From positions 1 through 64,000 of the forward strand of contig NZ_FMYK01000003.1 in the NCBI RefSeq assembly GCF_900096915.1: DNA of 64,000 bases, given 5' to 3'. Numbering within the stretch: position 1 is the first letter of the stretch; the number at the start of each line of letters is the position of its first letter. This document shows positions 25,483-33,548 of the stretch, piece after piece. Source of the DNA: Acinetobacter marinus. GTDB lineage: Bacteria > Pseudomonadota > Gammaproteobacteria > Pseudomonadales > Moraxellaceae. The notes under the pieces were generated by a model, which was given only the letters and a program-made list of their open reading frames with translations, had not been told where the DNA came from and made no database searches. The translations under genes were made by a program, and so were the position numbers.

Positions 25483-26010
25483 CTAATAGACCACCCGATC
25501 TCTTTCCAAGTGACTACAGCCTGCGTAGATAACTTGGCAAGCGCCTTTTCCATCAGACTCACAATAGTTTTTACTGGCTAGCCCAGCCTCTTCTTGCGTA
25601 TTGCCAAAATCCGTCGCCCATCTGCCTGAATTGCCGACTGACAGTCCAGCACATCCATTGTCGCTATTATATTCTTGTAAAACCTTGCATTTTTTACCGC
25701 CTCGGGCTTTACAGTCTTTTTTTGCTGCTGATTTGGCTGACCATTTACCACCCTTGCCTGAGGAACCGCCAGCGATGCGAAGGTCTTTGTCATAGGCGAT
25801 AGCGCCCCATGTAAAGTTCCAATATGTAATTGGTTGACCATTTCTAGTGTTACCACCATTGCCACCACCAGAAGAACCACCCGTACATGGTCCAGCTTGA
25901 GCTGTGCCATTACAGATAAAATATTGATGCCCTTGAGCATGTACTGACCCAGCAAAACCAATGGCTGAGATGCTGAATAGGGCGGATAAAAGTAGATGTT
26001 GTGTTTTCAT
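25483..26010 (-). CDS. Secreted DUF4189 protein, array copy F
   Basis: 175-aa protein. The signal peptide (ending SVHAQG) is followed by a unique module with CNGTAQAGPC and a glycine-rich linker (GGSSGGGNGG). The domain (YWNFTWGAIAYDKDLRIAGG; AAKKDCKARGGKKCKV) is close to copies C and E, with C-terminus HLERDRVVY. It lies 31 bp downstream of copy G and has its own ribosome-binding site. Role unknown; secretion and disulfide bonding are likely from the sequence. Confidence 0.85.
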   Translation of the reverse strand: MKTQHLLLSALFSISAIGFAGSVHAQGHQYFICNGTAQAGPCTGGSSGGGNGGNTRNGQPITYWNFTWGAIAYDKDLRIAGGSSGKGGKWSAKSAAKKDCKARGGKKCKVLQEYNSDNGCAGLSVGNSGRWATDFGNTQEEAGLASKNYCESDGKGACQVIYAGCSHLERDRVVY

Positions 26011-26041
26011 GGAAAGGTTCCTTTTTGATCGTTTTTAAAAA

Positions 26042-26554
26042 TTATCTACGATGATAGATGGGCTTAGCGCAGGCGGAGTAATAGACACGACAACCTTTCT
26101 CCCTTTGATTGCAGTCGGCTAAGCCTCGCTGTGTCGCCTCTGCTATCGTGGCATTCCCATAGTTTTGATATGTTTTGCTACCAACAATCATGACAGCGCA
26201 CTGGTTGTGGTAGGCAAAGTCAACCTCGCAATCTGTACCGCCTTTGGCTTTGCAGTCTGCTATGGCAATTTTTTCTGCTTCTTTTTTACTGCCTACACTT
26301 TCAGCGACACCTAAAATTGCATCTGTTGGAGAAGGGGCAATCGCTCCCCAAGTTTTTTGCCAGTAGCCTGTTGTTTTTTTTCGTTGAGTTTGATTCCAAT
26401 GCGGTAGATTGTAATCGGCAACACAGACTTGCTGAGGTCCTTGATTCACGGGAATATGACCTGCCTGACAGCCGTATTCGGCTTGTGCGGAGTTACTGAT
26501 GGCAAAAATACTTGCACTCATCAGCCCAAAAAGAAATAAATGTTGAGTTTTCAT
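26042..26554 (-). CDS. Secreted DUF4189 protein, array copy G (promoter-proximal)
   Basis: The start at 26554 is preceded by AGGGAG. 170 aa: signal peptide ending SAQA, a two-Cys module (YGCQAGHIPVNQGPQQVCVADYNLPHWNQ) diverged from that of A and D, and the DUF4189 domain (YWQKTWGAIAPSPTDAILG) with six cysteines ending YYSACAKPIYHRR. It is the most diverged copy and the first gene after the likely promoter region containing the 26613-26643 palindrome, so it may be the founder. Confidence 0.85.
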   Translation of the reverse strand: MKTQHLFLFGLMSASIFAISNSAQAEYGCQAGHIPVNQGPQQVCVADYNLPHWNQTQRKKTTGYWQKTWGAIAPSPTDAILGVAESVGSKKEAEKIAIADCKAKGGTDCEVDFAYHNQCAVMIVGSKTYQNYGNATIAEATQRGLADCNQREKGCRVYYSACAKPIYHRR

Positions 26555-26612
26555 ACGAGGCACTCCCTGCGATTCATATAAATCCGTAGATTGAGTAAAA
26601 CAGTCGGTCAAG

Positions 26613-26643
26613 TTAATCTTAAACTTAATTTAATTAAGATTAA
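26613..26643. promoter_or_regulatory. 31-bp perfect-arm palindrome, candidate operator of the DUF4189 array
   Basis: TTAATCTTAA (26613-26622) and TTAAGATTAA (26634-26643) are exact inverted copies separated by 11 bp of A/T. The palindrome lies 59 bp upstream of the first array gene, in the right place for a dimeric regulator site. The rest of the 26644-26800 gap is A/T-rich with no gene. Confidence 0.5.
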
Positions 26644-26802
26644 TGTCTAAGTGCTTGTATAGCAAGAATTTGTGAGCAAGTTTGGTGCGGTATTGATAGT
26701 ATTTTTGTGGTATTTATGCGAAAAAATCGCATAATTGTGAGTTTTATCAAAAACGAATTTTGTGATATTTTTTACCGAAAGTGTGTCATTCATACCAGAT
26801 GA

Positions 26803-26834
26803 AAAAAAAGACGATGATTATAAATCACCGTCTT
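26803..26834 (-). terminator. Rho-independent terminator after lptB
   Basis: The hairpin AAGACGATGATT / ATCACCGTCTT is followed on the minus strand by eight T. It ends the leftward lpt transcript and separates it from the DUF4189 array. Confidence 0.82.
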
Positions 26835-26928
26835 GTATGGTCTTTTTAGTCTTTGATCAAGAGCAATTCAGTCAATAAATTCTGATTATACAGATTTGGT
26901 TTGATCGATAATGTTCTTCATAATTTGC

Positions 26929-27669
26929 TTATACTTTGAAGTCTTCACCCAGATAGACACGGCGAACGGTGTCATTTTCAAGGATTTCTTGCGGTGTGCC
27001 ATCGGCAATCACGCTACCTTCGGAGACAATATAGGCTTTTTCACAGATTGCCAAAGTCTCACGCACATTATGATCGGTAATGAGTACGCCAATGCCACGA
27101 TCTTTAAGATTTTCCACGATGTCTTTGATGTCATTGACCGAGATTGGGTCGACCCCCGCAAAAGGTTCATCGAGCAACATGAATTTTGGATCAGAGGCGA
27201 GGGCACGGGCGATTTCAGCACGGCGACGTTCACCACCCGAGACGCTCATGCCAAGTGAATCTCGAATATGGGTAATTTTAAAATCGTTTAATAATTCTTC
27301 AAGGCGTTGCTGGCGTTGTTGTTTGTTTAAATCTTTACGGGTTTCGAGGATCGCCATGATGTTTTGACCAATGGTCAATTTGCGGAAAATCGAGGCTTCT
27401 TGAGGCAGATAGCCGATGCCTTGCCGAGCGCGTTCATGCATGGAAAGACTGGATAAATCTTTGTTATCTAAATGAATTGAACCTTTATCCATGCGCACCA
27501 AGCCAACCACCATATAAAAGCTGGTGGTTTTTCCTGCGCCGTTTGGACCAAGTAAGCCAACGATTTGTCCGCTGTGGATTTCAAAAGAAACGTCTTTGAC
27601 CACCCAGCGTTTGCTATAGTTTTTTGCCAAATGCTGAATACATAAGGTTTGCACGGCTGTAGTGCTCAT
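26929..27669 (-). CDS. lptB: LPS export ABC transporter ATPase LptB
   Basis: 246-aa ABC ATPase. Walker A GPNGAGKTT, Q-loop LPQEASIF, signature SGGERRR, Walker B FMLLDEPFAGVD and the H-loop DHNVRET are all present. It powers extraction of LPS or LOS from the inner membrane with LptFG and LptC. The start abuts the lptA stop by a one-base overlap. In E. coli rpoN follows lptB; here a terminator and the DUF4189 array follow instead. Confidence 0.97.
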   Translation of the reverse strand: MSTTAVQTLCIQHLAKNYSKRWVVKDVSFEIHSGQIVGLLGPNGAGKTTSFYMVVGLVRMDKGSIHLDNKDLSSLSMHERARQGIGYLPQEASIFRKLTIGQNIMAILETRKDLNKQQRQQRLEELLNDFKITHIRDSLGMSVSGGERRRAEIARALASDPKFMLLDEPFAGVDPISVNDIKDIVENLKDRGIGVLITDHNVRETLAICEKAYIVSEGSVIADGTPQEILENDTVRRVYLGEDFKV

Positions 27670-28226
27670 TAATCTTTGACTCCAGAAAGGCTTTGCGATG
27701 CAGACGGTGGGATGACGATTTGAATGCGTCCTTTTCCTGTGCTTGAACTGCCACCATCCGCTTGAATATCGCCTTTGCTCATGCTGTATTTTAAGTTTTG
27801 ACCACGAAATGTTGCGCCATTTTGACTGAGGAATGCATTGCCTGATAAGGTGATAATGCCAGATTCAGCGTTGTAATTGATCTTTTTGCCTTCGCCACGT
27901 GCCAGTCCTTTGTTGCCATCCATTTGTTGTTGGAATTTGGCAGGGGAGCCGTTGGCAGTGACTGATTTGATTTGATTGTTGCTGTTGAGATTGGCAACGA
28001 TCGCATCGGCTTGCAGTTTGAGTGTGCCTTGTTGGATCACCACGTTGCCCGTATAAGTCGTGACACCCGTTTTTTCATTGAAGGTGGCACGTTCCGCTTC
28101 CAAGCTAATCGGTTTTTGACGATCGCTGGTCAGTGCAAAACTCTGCGTGCTGGCAAATAACGACAGTGCAACAAGTAGCGATGCCGATGCGCAATGGGTT
28201 GGGAGTAGATTAGGACGCTGGTTCAT
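27669..28226 (-). CDS. lptA: LPS transport periplasmic protein LptA
   Basis: The start at 28226 (MNQRPNLL) is preceded by GAGG; the ORF extends nine codons further but lacks a site. 185 aa with a signal peptide (ending SFALT). The OstA-like beta-jellyroll repeats include PISLEAERATFNEKTGVTTYTGNVVIQQG and KINYNAESGIITLSGNAFL. It bridges LptC to LptD in the periplasm. It overlaps the lptC stop by 17 bp, indicating translational coupling. Confidence 0.95.
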   Translation of the reverse strand: MNQRPNLLPTHCASASLLVALSLFASTQSFALTSDRQKPISLEAERATFNEKTGVTTYTGNVVIQQGTLKLQADAIVANLNSNNQIKSVTANGSPAKFQQQMDGNKGLARGEGKKINYNAESGIITLSGNAFLSQNGATFRGQNLKYSMSKGDIQADGGSSSTGKGRIQIVIPPSASQSLSGVKD

Positions 28227-28764
28227 AAAGACCTCGAATTGTATAAAATTCATATTCGCCAGTATTTAAGTTCGCCTTTAAGCCCTGACTTTGAAATTTA
28301 CCTTGTGGACTGGTGATCATGACTTCATGATCGGTCACGATTTGATTGGTTTTGGTGTTGCCACTCAGTTGGTCGGTATCAAAAGTGATGCTTGGCGTTT
28401 TCTGATCACTGAGTTTTGACACACGTACATTACCGACCAACTCTACATTTTCATAATCATTTTTTGCAAAACCTTGATCGGCATGAAAGCTGGCGTTTTC
28501 TTTGCCTTTTTCATATTGTACACCTTGAATTTTTTCAAGCACAGCATCACCAGATTGCATATTCACGGTCATGCCTTGAATGGTCGATTTGGCATACAGT
28601 TGACCTTGTTCGTTGGTCTGAGTGACTTGAATGGTTTTGGCGGTTGAGTTGAGATTGGCATCTTTGCTCGCCTCAAGTCGTTTGCTTTTGCCACTGAAAT
28701 AATAAAAGCCAGCGACAATGATGACAAAGACCATCGCAATACTATAAAGCAGTCGTGTATCCAT
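28210..28764 (-). CDS. lptC: LPS export protein LptC
   Basis: 184-aa bitopic protein. One N-terminal membrane helix (LLYSIAMVFVIIVAGFYYF) precedes a periplasmic LptC domain with QVTQTNEQGQLYAKSTIQGM and DTDQLSGNTKTNQIVTDHEVMITSPQGKFQSQGLKANL. It joins LptB2FG to LptA. It is the first gene of the lptC-lptA-lptB run; about 200 bp of repeat-bearing spacer separates it from kdsC, so it may have its own promoter. Confidence 0.94.
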   Translation of the reverse strand: MDTRLLYSIAMVFVIIVAGFYYFSGKSKRLEASKDANLNSTAKTIQVTQTNEQGQLYAKSTIQGMTVNMQSGDAVLEKIQGVQYEKGKENASFHADQGFAKNDYENVELVGNVRVSKLSDQKTPSITFDTDQLSGNTKTNQIVTDHEVMITSPQGKFQSQGLKANLNTGEYEFYTIRGLYEPAS

Positions 28765-28782
28765 CGTTATCGCCTTTCACTT

Positions 28783-28853
28783 AACATTCAAAACCAAACA
28801 TCTAAAACTAAGCATCTAAAAACCAAACATCCCAAATTAAACACTTAAAGCAA
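28783..28853. repeat. Degenerate 14-bp tandem repeats in the lptC-kdsC gap
   Basis: Five adjacent units of 14-15 bp resembling AACATCTAAAACTA, starting at 28783, 28797, 28811, 28826 and 28840. They lie in the 203-bp gap between kdsC and lptC. No gene is seen in the gap. Confidence 0.65.
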
Positions 28854-28967
28854 ACACGCAAATCCAGCATCGATACTGTGAGCAATCAACTCAATCCGAA
28901 TGACTGAGAATATAGCTCAACAAAGCATCGTTAATTAGAGCACAATTAAGCAGATGATGATCTATAT

Positions 28968-29507
28968 TTAATGTGGTGGGTTGAGGAATTTTTCAAGGGT
29001 GTTTTCATATTCACCTTTGGCATGCAGTAGCATATCGCAGACTTCCCTCACTGCACCACGACCACCATAGGCAACGGTAACCAGATCAGCACGGCGACGC
29101 AGTTCGACATGACCATTTGGTACAGTGATCTTCATTCCCGCCAAAGCAAAGGCAGACAAGTCAGGCCAATCATCACCCATATACAGACAGTCTTCGGGTA
29201 AGAGGTTGAGCTGAGCGCAGGCTTCACGCAGGGCAGTACCTTTGTCTTCACGCCCTTGAAATACCAAATCCACACCGAGATCAGACATACGCTTGTCTAC
29301 GATATTACTTTTGCGCCCTGTGATAATGATGACTTTCATGCCAATTGATTGGATCAGTTTCATCCCTAAACCATCACGAATATCAAAGTTTTTGATTTCA
29401 TCGCTAGTATTGGTAAATGTCACGAATCCATCACTAAGAATACCATCCACATCGAGCACCAAGGCTTGCATATGTAATGCTTTTTCAAGAAGTGCAAACG
29501 AACCCAT
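28968..29507 (-). CDS. kdsC: 3-deoxy-D-manno-octulosonate 8-phosphate phosphatase KdsC
   Basis: 179-aa HAD-family phosphatase. DVDGILSDG contains the nucleophile and acid aspartates, TGRKSNIVDKR the second motif and YMGDDWPDLSAFA the Mg-binding loop. The short cap-less form is typical of KdsC. It dephosphorylates Kdo-8-P to Kdo for LPS inner core synthesis. It lies 2 bp downstream of kdsD and is co-transcribed with it. Confidence 0.96.
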   Translation of the reverse strand: MGSFALLEKALHMQALVLDVDGILSDGFVTFTNTSDEIKNFDIRDGLGMKLIQSIGMKVIIITGRKSNIVDKRMSDLGVDLVFQGREDKGTALREACAQLNLLPEDCLYMGDDWPDLSAFALAGMKITVPNGHVELRRRADLVTVAYGGRGAVREVCDMLLHAKGEYENTLEKFLNPPH

Positions 29508-29509
29508 GA

Positions 29510-30496
29510 TTATACTCCTGCACTAATTAAGTCATGCATACTGATCACGCCGACGACTTTGTCTTGATCATCCACCACCACGAATTGGTTGATTTTCTTT
29601 TCTTTCAGCGAATCTAATGCGACCACAGCTCTGGCGTTGACATTAATGGTAAATGGACTTTTTGTCATCACTTCAGACACAGGAATATTTAGGCTGAATT
29701 GTTGCTGTTGATCGAGTAGACGACGTAAATCACCATCGGTAAAAATACCGAGCAACTTGTGTTGGTCATCGACAATGGTGGTCATGCCGAGACGTTTGTT
29801 GGTCATTTCATACAGGGCTTGATTGAGTGGTGTCGATGCAGTAACAGATGGTAATTCATCGCCTTGATGCATCAAATGTTCAACATGGAGTAATAGACGT
29901 TTACCCAAAGCACCAGCTGGATGTGAGCGAGCAAAATCATCCGCAGTAAAACCACGAGCCTCTAATAGTGCTACAGCGAGGGCATCACCAAGTGCTAAGG
30001 TCGCTGTGGTACTCGATGTGGGTGCCAAACCCAGCGGACAGGCTTCTTGCGCCTTACCCAGTGTCAAAGCAACATTGGCATTTTGTGGCATTGGTCCTTG
30101 ATCGTCAGCGCTGATGGTAATCAATGGTACATCGAGATGTTTGATCAATGGCATGAGCATCATGATCTCATCGCTTTTACCTGAGTTGGAAATGGCAATC
30201 AGCACATCACCACGCACCAGCATCCCTAAGTCACCATGACCTGCTTCACCAGGATGCATGAAAAACGACGGTGTTCCCGTCGACGCTAAGGTGGCTGCCA
30301 TTTTGCGACCGATATGACCAGATTTCCCCATACCAGTCACCACAACGCGCCCTTTACACTGCAAAATAATTTCACAGGCATCAACAAAGCGTTGATCGAT
30401 TTGTTGCGCCAAGATTTTTAACGCTTGTTGCTCAATTTGTAGGGTTTCTAAAGCACTTTCAATAAAGTTTATGTGTAGCTCATTTGCGGGCATCAT
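29510..30496 (-). CDS. kdsD: Arabinose-5-phosphate isomerase KdsD
   Basis: 328-aa protein, the normal length. The SIS domain spans about residues 45-180 (VVTGMGKSGHIGRKMAATLASTGTPSFFMHPGEAGHGDLGM), followed by two CBS domains (about 215-325). It converts ribulose-5-P to arabinose-5-P, the first step to Kdo. The operon order kdsD-kdsC then lptC-lptA-lptB couples Kdo supply to LPS transport, as in enterobacteria. Confidence 0.96.
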   Translation of the reverse strand: MMPANELHINFIESALETLQIEQQALKILAQQIDQRFVDACEIILQCKGRVVVTGMGKSGHIGRKMAATLASTGTPSFFMHPGEAGHGDLGMLVRGDVLIAISNSGKSDEIMMLMPLIKHLDVPLITISADDQGPMPQNANVALTLGKAQEACPLGLAPTSSTTATLALGDALAVALLEARGFTADDFARSHPAGALGKRLLLHVEHLMHQGDELPSVTASTPLNQALYEMTNKRLGMTTIVDDQHKLLGIFTDGDLRRLLDQQQQFSLNIPVSEVMTKSPFTINVNARAVVALDSLKEKKINQFVVVDDQDKVVGVISMHDLISAGV

Positions 30497-30734
30497 TTAT
30501 ATTGCCTAAATCAAGATCATATTATTCATTCGGATAATTGTATCACAGAATAATTTCTAAAAATGTATAGACTTAAGCACGGTTGTAAGCATATGGATGT
30601 GGATTGCAAATCTATGTAATTACTTTGCCGAACGCACGATTTTGCTCGATTTTACCTTTAGGCTTTGCTCGTGGAAAATACGAATACGTTTGCGATCATT
30701 TGTCTAAATCACCTATGCACAAGTTACGCAAGGT

Positions 30735-31322
30735 TTAAGGCGCTCGAACATCAAGTTGACGTAAAACAGCACACAGTTGAATCATCGGTAAGCCCATCAA
30801 TGCGGTGTAGTCATCACCTTTGAGTGATTCAAATAAACTGATTCCTAGACTTTCAACTTTAAAACTGCCTGCACAATGTAAGGGCTGATCAATGGTCACA
30901 TAACGCTGAATTTCATCATTGCTTAATTCACGAAATTTGGCTTGAAAGGGCACAACACAAGTGTGTTCAAATTGTTGATTGATACATTGCACAGACAAGC
31001 CTGTGGTGAAATTGAGTATTTTTCCAGATTGATGTTGAAGCTGTGCAATGGCGCCTTGTTCGGTATAGGGCTTGCCAATGAATTGCTGGGGGGACTGTGC
31101 AAGATAAGCGACTTGATCGGAACCAATCACAATCGCATCGGGATAATCCTTGGCAATTTTCAACGCCTTTTCAAAACTCAAACGCTGTGCAAGTTGTTCC
31201 GCTGATTCATGTGGTTTTGCGCTTTCATCAATCTCAGGGCTGATCGCTAGATAATCGAGATGCAAGCGATTCAGTAGCGCTTTGCGTGTTTCTGAGCTTG
31301 AGGCAAGAATAATCTGCGTCAT
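30735..31322 (-). CDS. Maf family nucleotide pyrophosphatase, YceF type
   Basis: 195-aa Maf protein. The N-terminal ILASSSETRKALLNRL, then GSDQVA (the SDQV form characteristic of YceF-like 7-methyl-GTP pyrophosphatases rather than the SADT form of YhdE), and a GKPY motif. It cleans modified nucleotides from the pool. Its start overlaps the stop of the upstream DUF2237 gene by one base, so the two are an operon. Confidence 0.9.
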   Translation of the reverse strand: MTQIILASSSETRKALLNRLHLDYLAISPEIDESAKPHESAEQLAQRLSFEKALKIAKDYPDAIVIGSDQVAYLAQSPQQFIGKPYTEQGAIAQLQHQSGKILNFTTGLSVQCINQQFEHTCVVPFQAKFRELSNDEIQRYVTIDQPLHCAGSFKVESLGISLFESLKGDDYTALMGLPMIQLCAVLRQLDVRAP

Positions 31323-31705
31323 TACACTGCATATTCCATCAGCGTTTCTAACTCCACAAATTGCAACACACTTTCATGACAAGCGTGAATTTTCACTGGC
31401 GGGGCAACCTGATGCTGATATGCTTCGACCCAACGGGTCACGCAAATGCACCAAAAATCACCTGGTTGTAATCCAGCAAAACCAACTTCAGGCAAAGGCG
31501 TAGTCAAATCATTGCCGACACGCTGTGAAAAACTTAAAAATTCAGAAGTCATCTGTGCACACACGGTATGTAGCCCAACATCGGCATAGCCTGTATGACA
31601 AAAACCATCTCGATAATAGCCTGTGATCGGATCAAAACAACAACTGGCGAGTGCACCGCCTAAGACGTTGAGGCGATTGAGTTCTGGGTCGGGATGATAT
31701 GACAT
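31322..31705 (-). CDS. DUF2237 family protein
   Basis: 127-aa protein matching DUF2237 closely: NVLGGALASCCFDPITGYYRDGFC, HTVCAQMTSEFLSFSQRVGNDLTTPLPE, FAGLQPGDFWCICVTRWVEA and a C-terminal HACHESVL. Conserved cysteines and histidines suggest metal or redox chemistry, but the family function is unknown. It is transcribed with the Maf/YceF gene downstream. Confidence 0.9.
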   Translation of the reverse strand: MSYHPDPELNRLNVLGGALASCCFDPITGYYRDGFCHTGYADVGLHTVCAQMTSEFLSFSQRVGNDLTTPLPEVGFAGLQPGDFWCICVTRWVEAYQHQVAPPVKIHACHESVLQFVELETLMEYAV

Positions 31706-31858
31706 AAATACAAACCTGATTTAAAATGAATGCGGGTGAGTACCATCATGATAAATGATATTTGAGGCGAATTTCATATTTTACCGAAATAGAACTACCT
31801 TTTTAATGAGAATGATTTAAAATTTGCGCAACTAATTTAACCAACATGAGAGAAGCAG

Positions 31859-33052
31859 ATGAATTTTCAGCGCATCACTGATTTAGATTTGAATGGGAAA
31901 CGTGTCTTAATTCGTGAAGATTTAAACGTCCCTGTTAAAGATGGCAAAATCACCAGTGATGCGCGTCTACGTGCTGCGATTCCAACCATCAAACAAGCCC
32001 TCGCTCAAGGTGCTGCTGTGATGGTCTTTTCTCACTTAGGTCGTCCAGTAGAGGGTGAGCCAAAGCCTGAACAATCGCTTGCGCCAGTTGCAGCATATCT
32101 AACTGAAGCGCTGGGTCAAGACGTGCAATTGTTTACCGATTATTTAAATGGTGTAACGGTTGAAGCAGGGCAAGTGGTACTTCTTGAAAATGTACGCTTC
32201 AATCACGGCGAAAAGAAGAATAATCCTGAGCTTGCACAGAAATATGCAGCACTGTGCGATGTATTCGTCATGGACGCATTCGGCACAGCGCATCGTGCCG
32301 AAGCATCGACAGAAGGCGCCGCACGTTATGCCAAGGAAGCTGTCGCAGGACCGCTTCTTGCCGCTGAGTTGGATGCATTGGGTCGTGCGATGCAAACCCC
32401 TGAGAAGCCAATGGTGGCGATCGTTGCAGGTTCAAAAGTATCGACTAAATTGGATGTGTTAACGTCATTGTCGACCATTTGTGATCAGCTCATCGTTGGT
32501 GGCGGGATTGCCAATACCTTCCTTGCCGCAGCAGGCTATAACGTCGGAAAATCACTCTGTGAAGCAGATTTACTAGAAACAGCTAAACAAATCGCTGCTA
32601 AAGTTGATGTGCCACTACCAACAGATGTAGTGGTTACGGATGCGTCTGAAATTAACTTCGATGACTTCTTAGGTTCAGCAGGCAATGCCAACGCCGTGGT
32701 CAAAAAAGTCGCTGATGTTGGCGATAACGATATGATTCTCGATGTTGGCCCTGAAACCGCACAACAATTTGCAACATTGTTGAAGCAATCAAAGACTATA
32801 CTGTGGAACGGCCCTGTCGGCGTTTTTGAAGTGGATCAGTTCGGTGAAGGCACTAAAGCATTGTCATTGGCGATCGCAGAGAGCGCAGGCTTCTCGATTG
32901 CAGGCGGTGGAGATACTTTGGCTGCGATTGATAAATATCAAGTGGCTGATCAAATTGGCTATATCTCGACTGGTGGCGGTGCATTCCTTGAGTTTGTTGA
33001 AGGAAAAACTTTACCTGCTGTTGCTGTACTTCTTGAACGTGCGAAAAACTAA
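31859..33052 (+). CDS. pgk: Phosphoglycerate kinase
   Basis: 397-aa enzyme. The N-terminal VLIREDLNVPVKDGKIT, the HLGRP loop, FGTAHRAEAS, the nucleotide domain with VAGSKVSTKLDVL, and the C-terminal GGGDTLAAI are all present. It catalyses 1,3-bisphosphoglycerate plus ADP to 3-phosphoglycerate plus ATP in glycolysis/gluconeogenesis. A ribosome-binding site (GAGAGAAG) precedes the ATG. The fba gene lies about 500 bp downstream, with a small lipoprotein gene between. Confidence 0.98.
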   Translation: MNFQRITDLDLNGKRVLIREDLNVPVKDGKITSDARLRAAIPTIKQALAQGAAVMVFSHLGRPVEGEPKPEQSLAPVAAYLTEALGQDVQLFTDYLNGVTVEAGQVVLLENVRFNHGEKKNNPELAQKYAALCDVFVMDAFGTAHRAEASTEGAARYAKEAVAGPLLAAELDALGRAMQTPEKPMVAIVAGSKVSTKLDVLTSLSTICDQLIVGGGIANTFLAAAGYNVGKSLCEADLLETAKQIAAKVDVPLPTDVVVTDASEINFDDFLGSAGNANAVVKKVADVGDNDMILDVGPETAQQFATLLKQSKTILWNGPVGVFEVDQFGEGTKALSLAIAESAGFSIAGGGDTLAAIDKYQVADQIGYISTGGGAFLEFVEGKTLPAVAVLLERAKN

Positions 33053-33113
33053 TACGGTTAGTTTTTAAAATTTGATTTGATTTTGAATTAACACTTTACT
33101 TGAGGATATCTTG

Positions 33114-33437
33114 ATGAATATTAAACTTTTAACTGCACTTGCAATTGCGCTTCCATTATTCACTGTGGCATGTGCCAAAAAAGAAGCACCAGCAGAACAA
33201 GCTGCGCCTGCTGAAGCAACCACTACCGCACCTGCGGACGAAGCAGTGACACCAGAGCAACAAGCAGCTATTGATTCGGTCGATCAACCAAATGCCGAAG
33301 CGATTGCGGTAGAAGGTGAGACTGCAACGCCTGATGCATCGGTTGAAGCAACAGAAACTGCAACCGCAACGCCAGCAGACTCCACCACAGCAGATGCAGC
33401 TGCACAGCCTGAACAAAGTAGCGAAGCTGCACAATAA
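33114..33437 (+). CDS. Small Ala/Glu/Thr-rich putative lipoprotein
   Basis: Read from the ATG at 33114 (the frame also opens at a TTG one codon earlier). 107 aa: signal peptide with lipobox (FTVAC), then a low-complexity acidic stretch of A, E, P, T, D and S with no fold signal. Such proteins are common envelope linkers or surface lipoproteins; no function is known. It lies between pgk and fba with its own terminator. Confidence 0.75.
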   Translation: MNIKLLTALAIALPLFTVACAKKEAPAEQAAPAEATTTAPADEAVTPEQQAAIDSVDQPNAEAIAVEGETATPDASVEATETATATPADSTTADAAAQPEQSSEAAQ

Positions 33438-33445
33438 TTGATTTT

Positions 33446-33473
33446 AAAAATCCTCGCATAGCGGGGATTTTTT
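33446..33473 (+). terminator. Rho-independent terminator after the small lipoprotein gene
   Basis: The AAAATCCTCGC / GCGGGGATTTT hairpin is followed by a T run. Confidence 0.82.
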
Positions 33474-33548
33474 CTATTTTAAAACGTGATTTTAGCTGAA
33501 TTCGAATGATGATCAGGTTAGAATGCGTTTATATTTTGGGAGAGATTT

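Noticed and set aside
22579..26554. CRISPR-like repeats or phage repeat region
   Set aside because: The repeats are whole coding genes about 480-670 bp apart with signal peptides, not short spaced direct repeats.
30497..30734. Gap between kdsD and the Maf gene
   Set aside because: Examined for small genes and repeats; nothing convincing found.
31800..31830. Fur-box-like AATGAGAATGATTT upstream of pgk
   Set aside because: Only a half match and pgk is not an iron gene; likely chance in AT-rich sequence.
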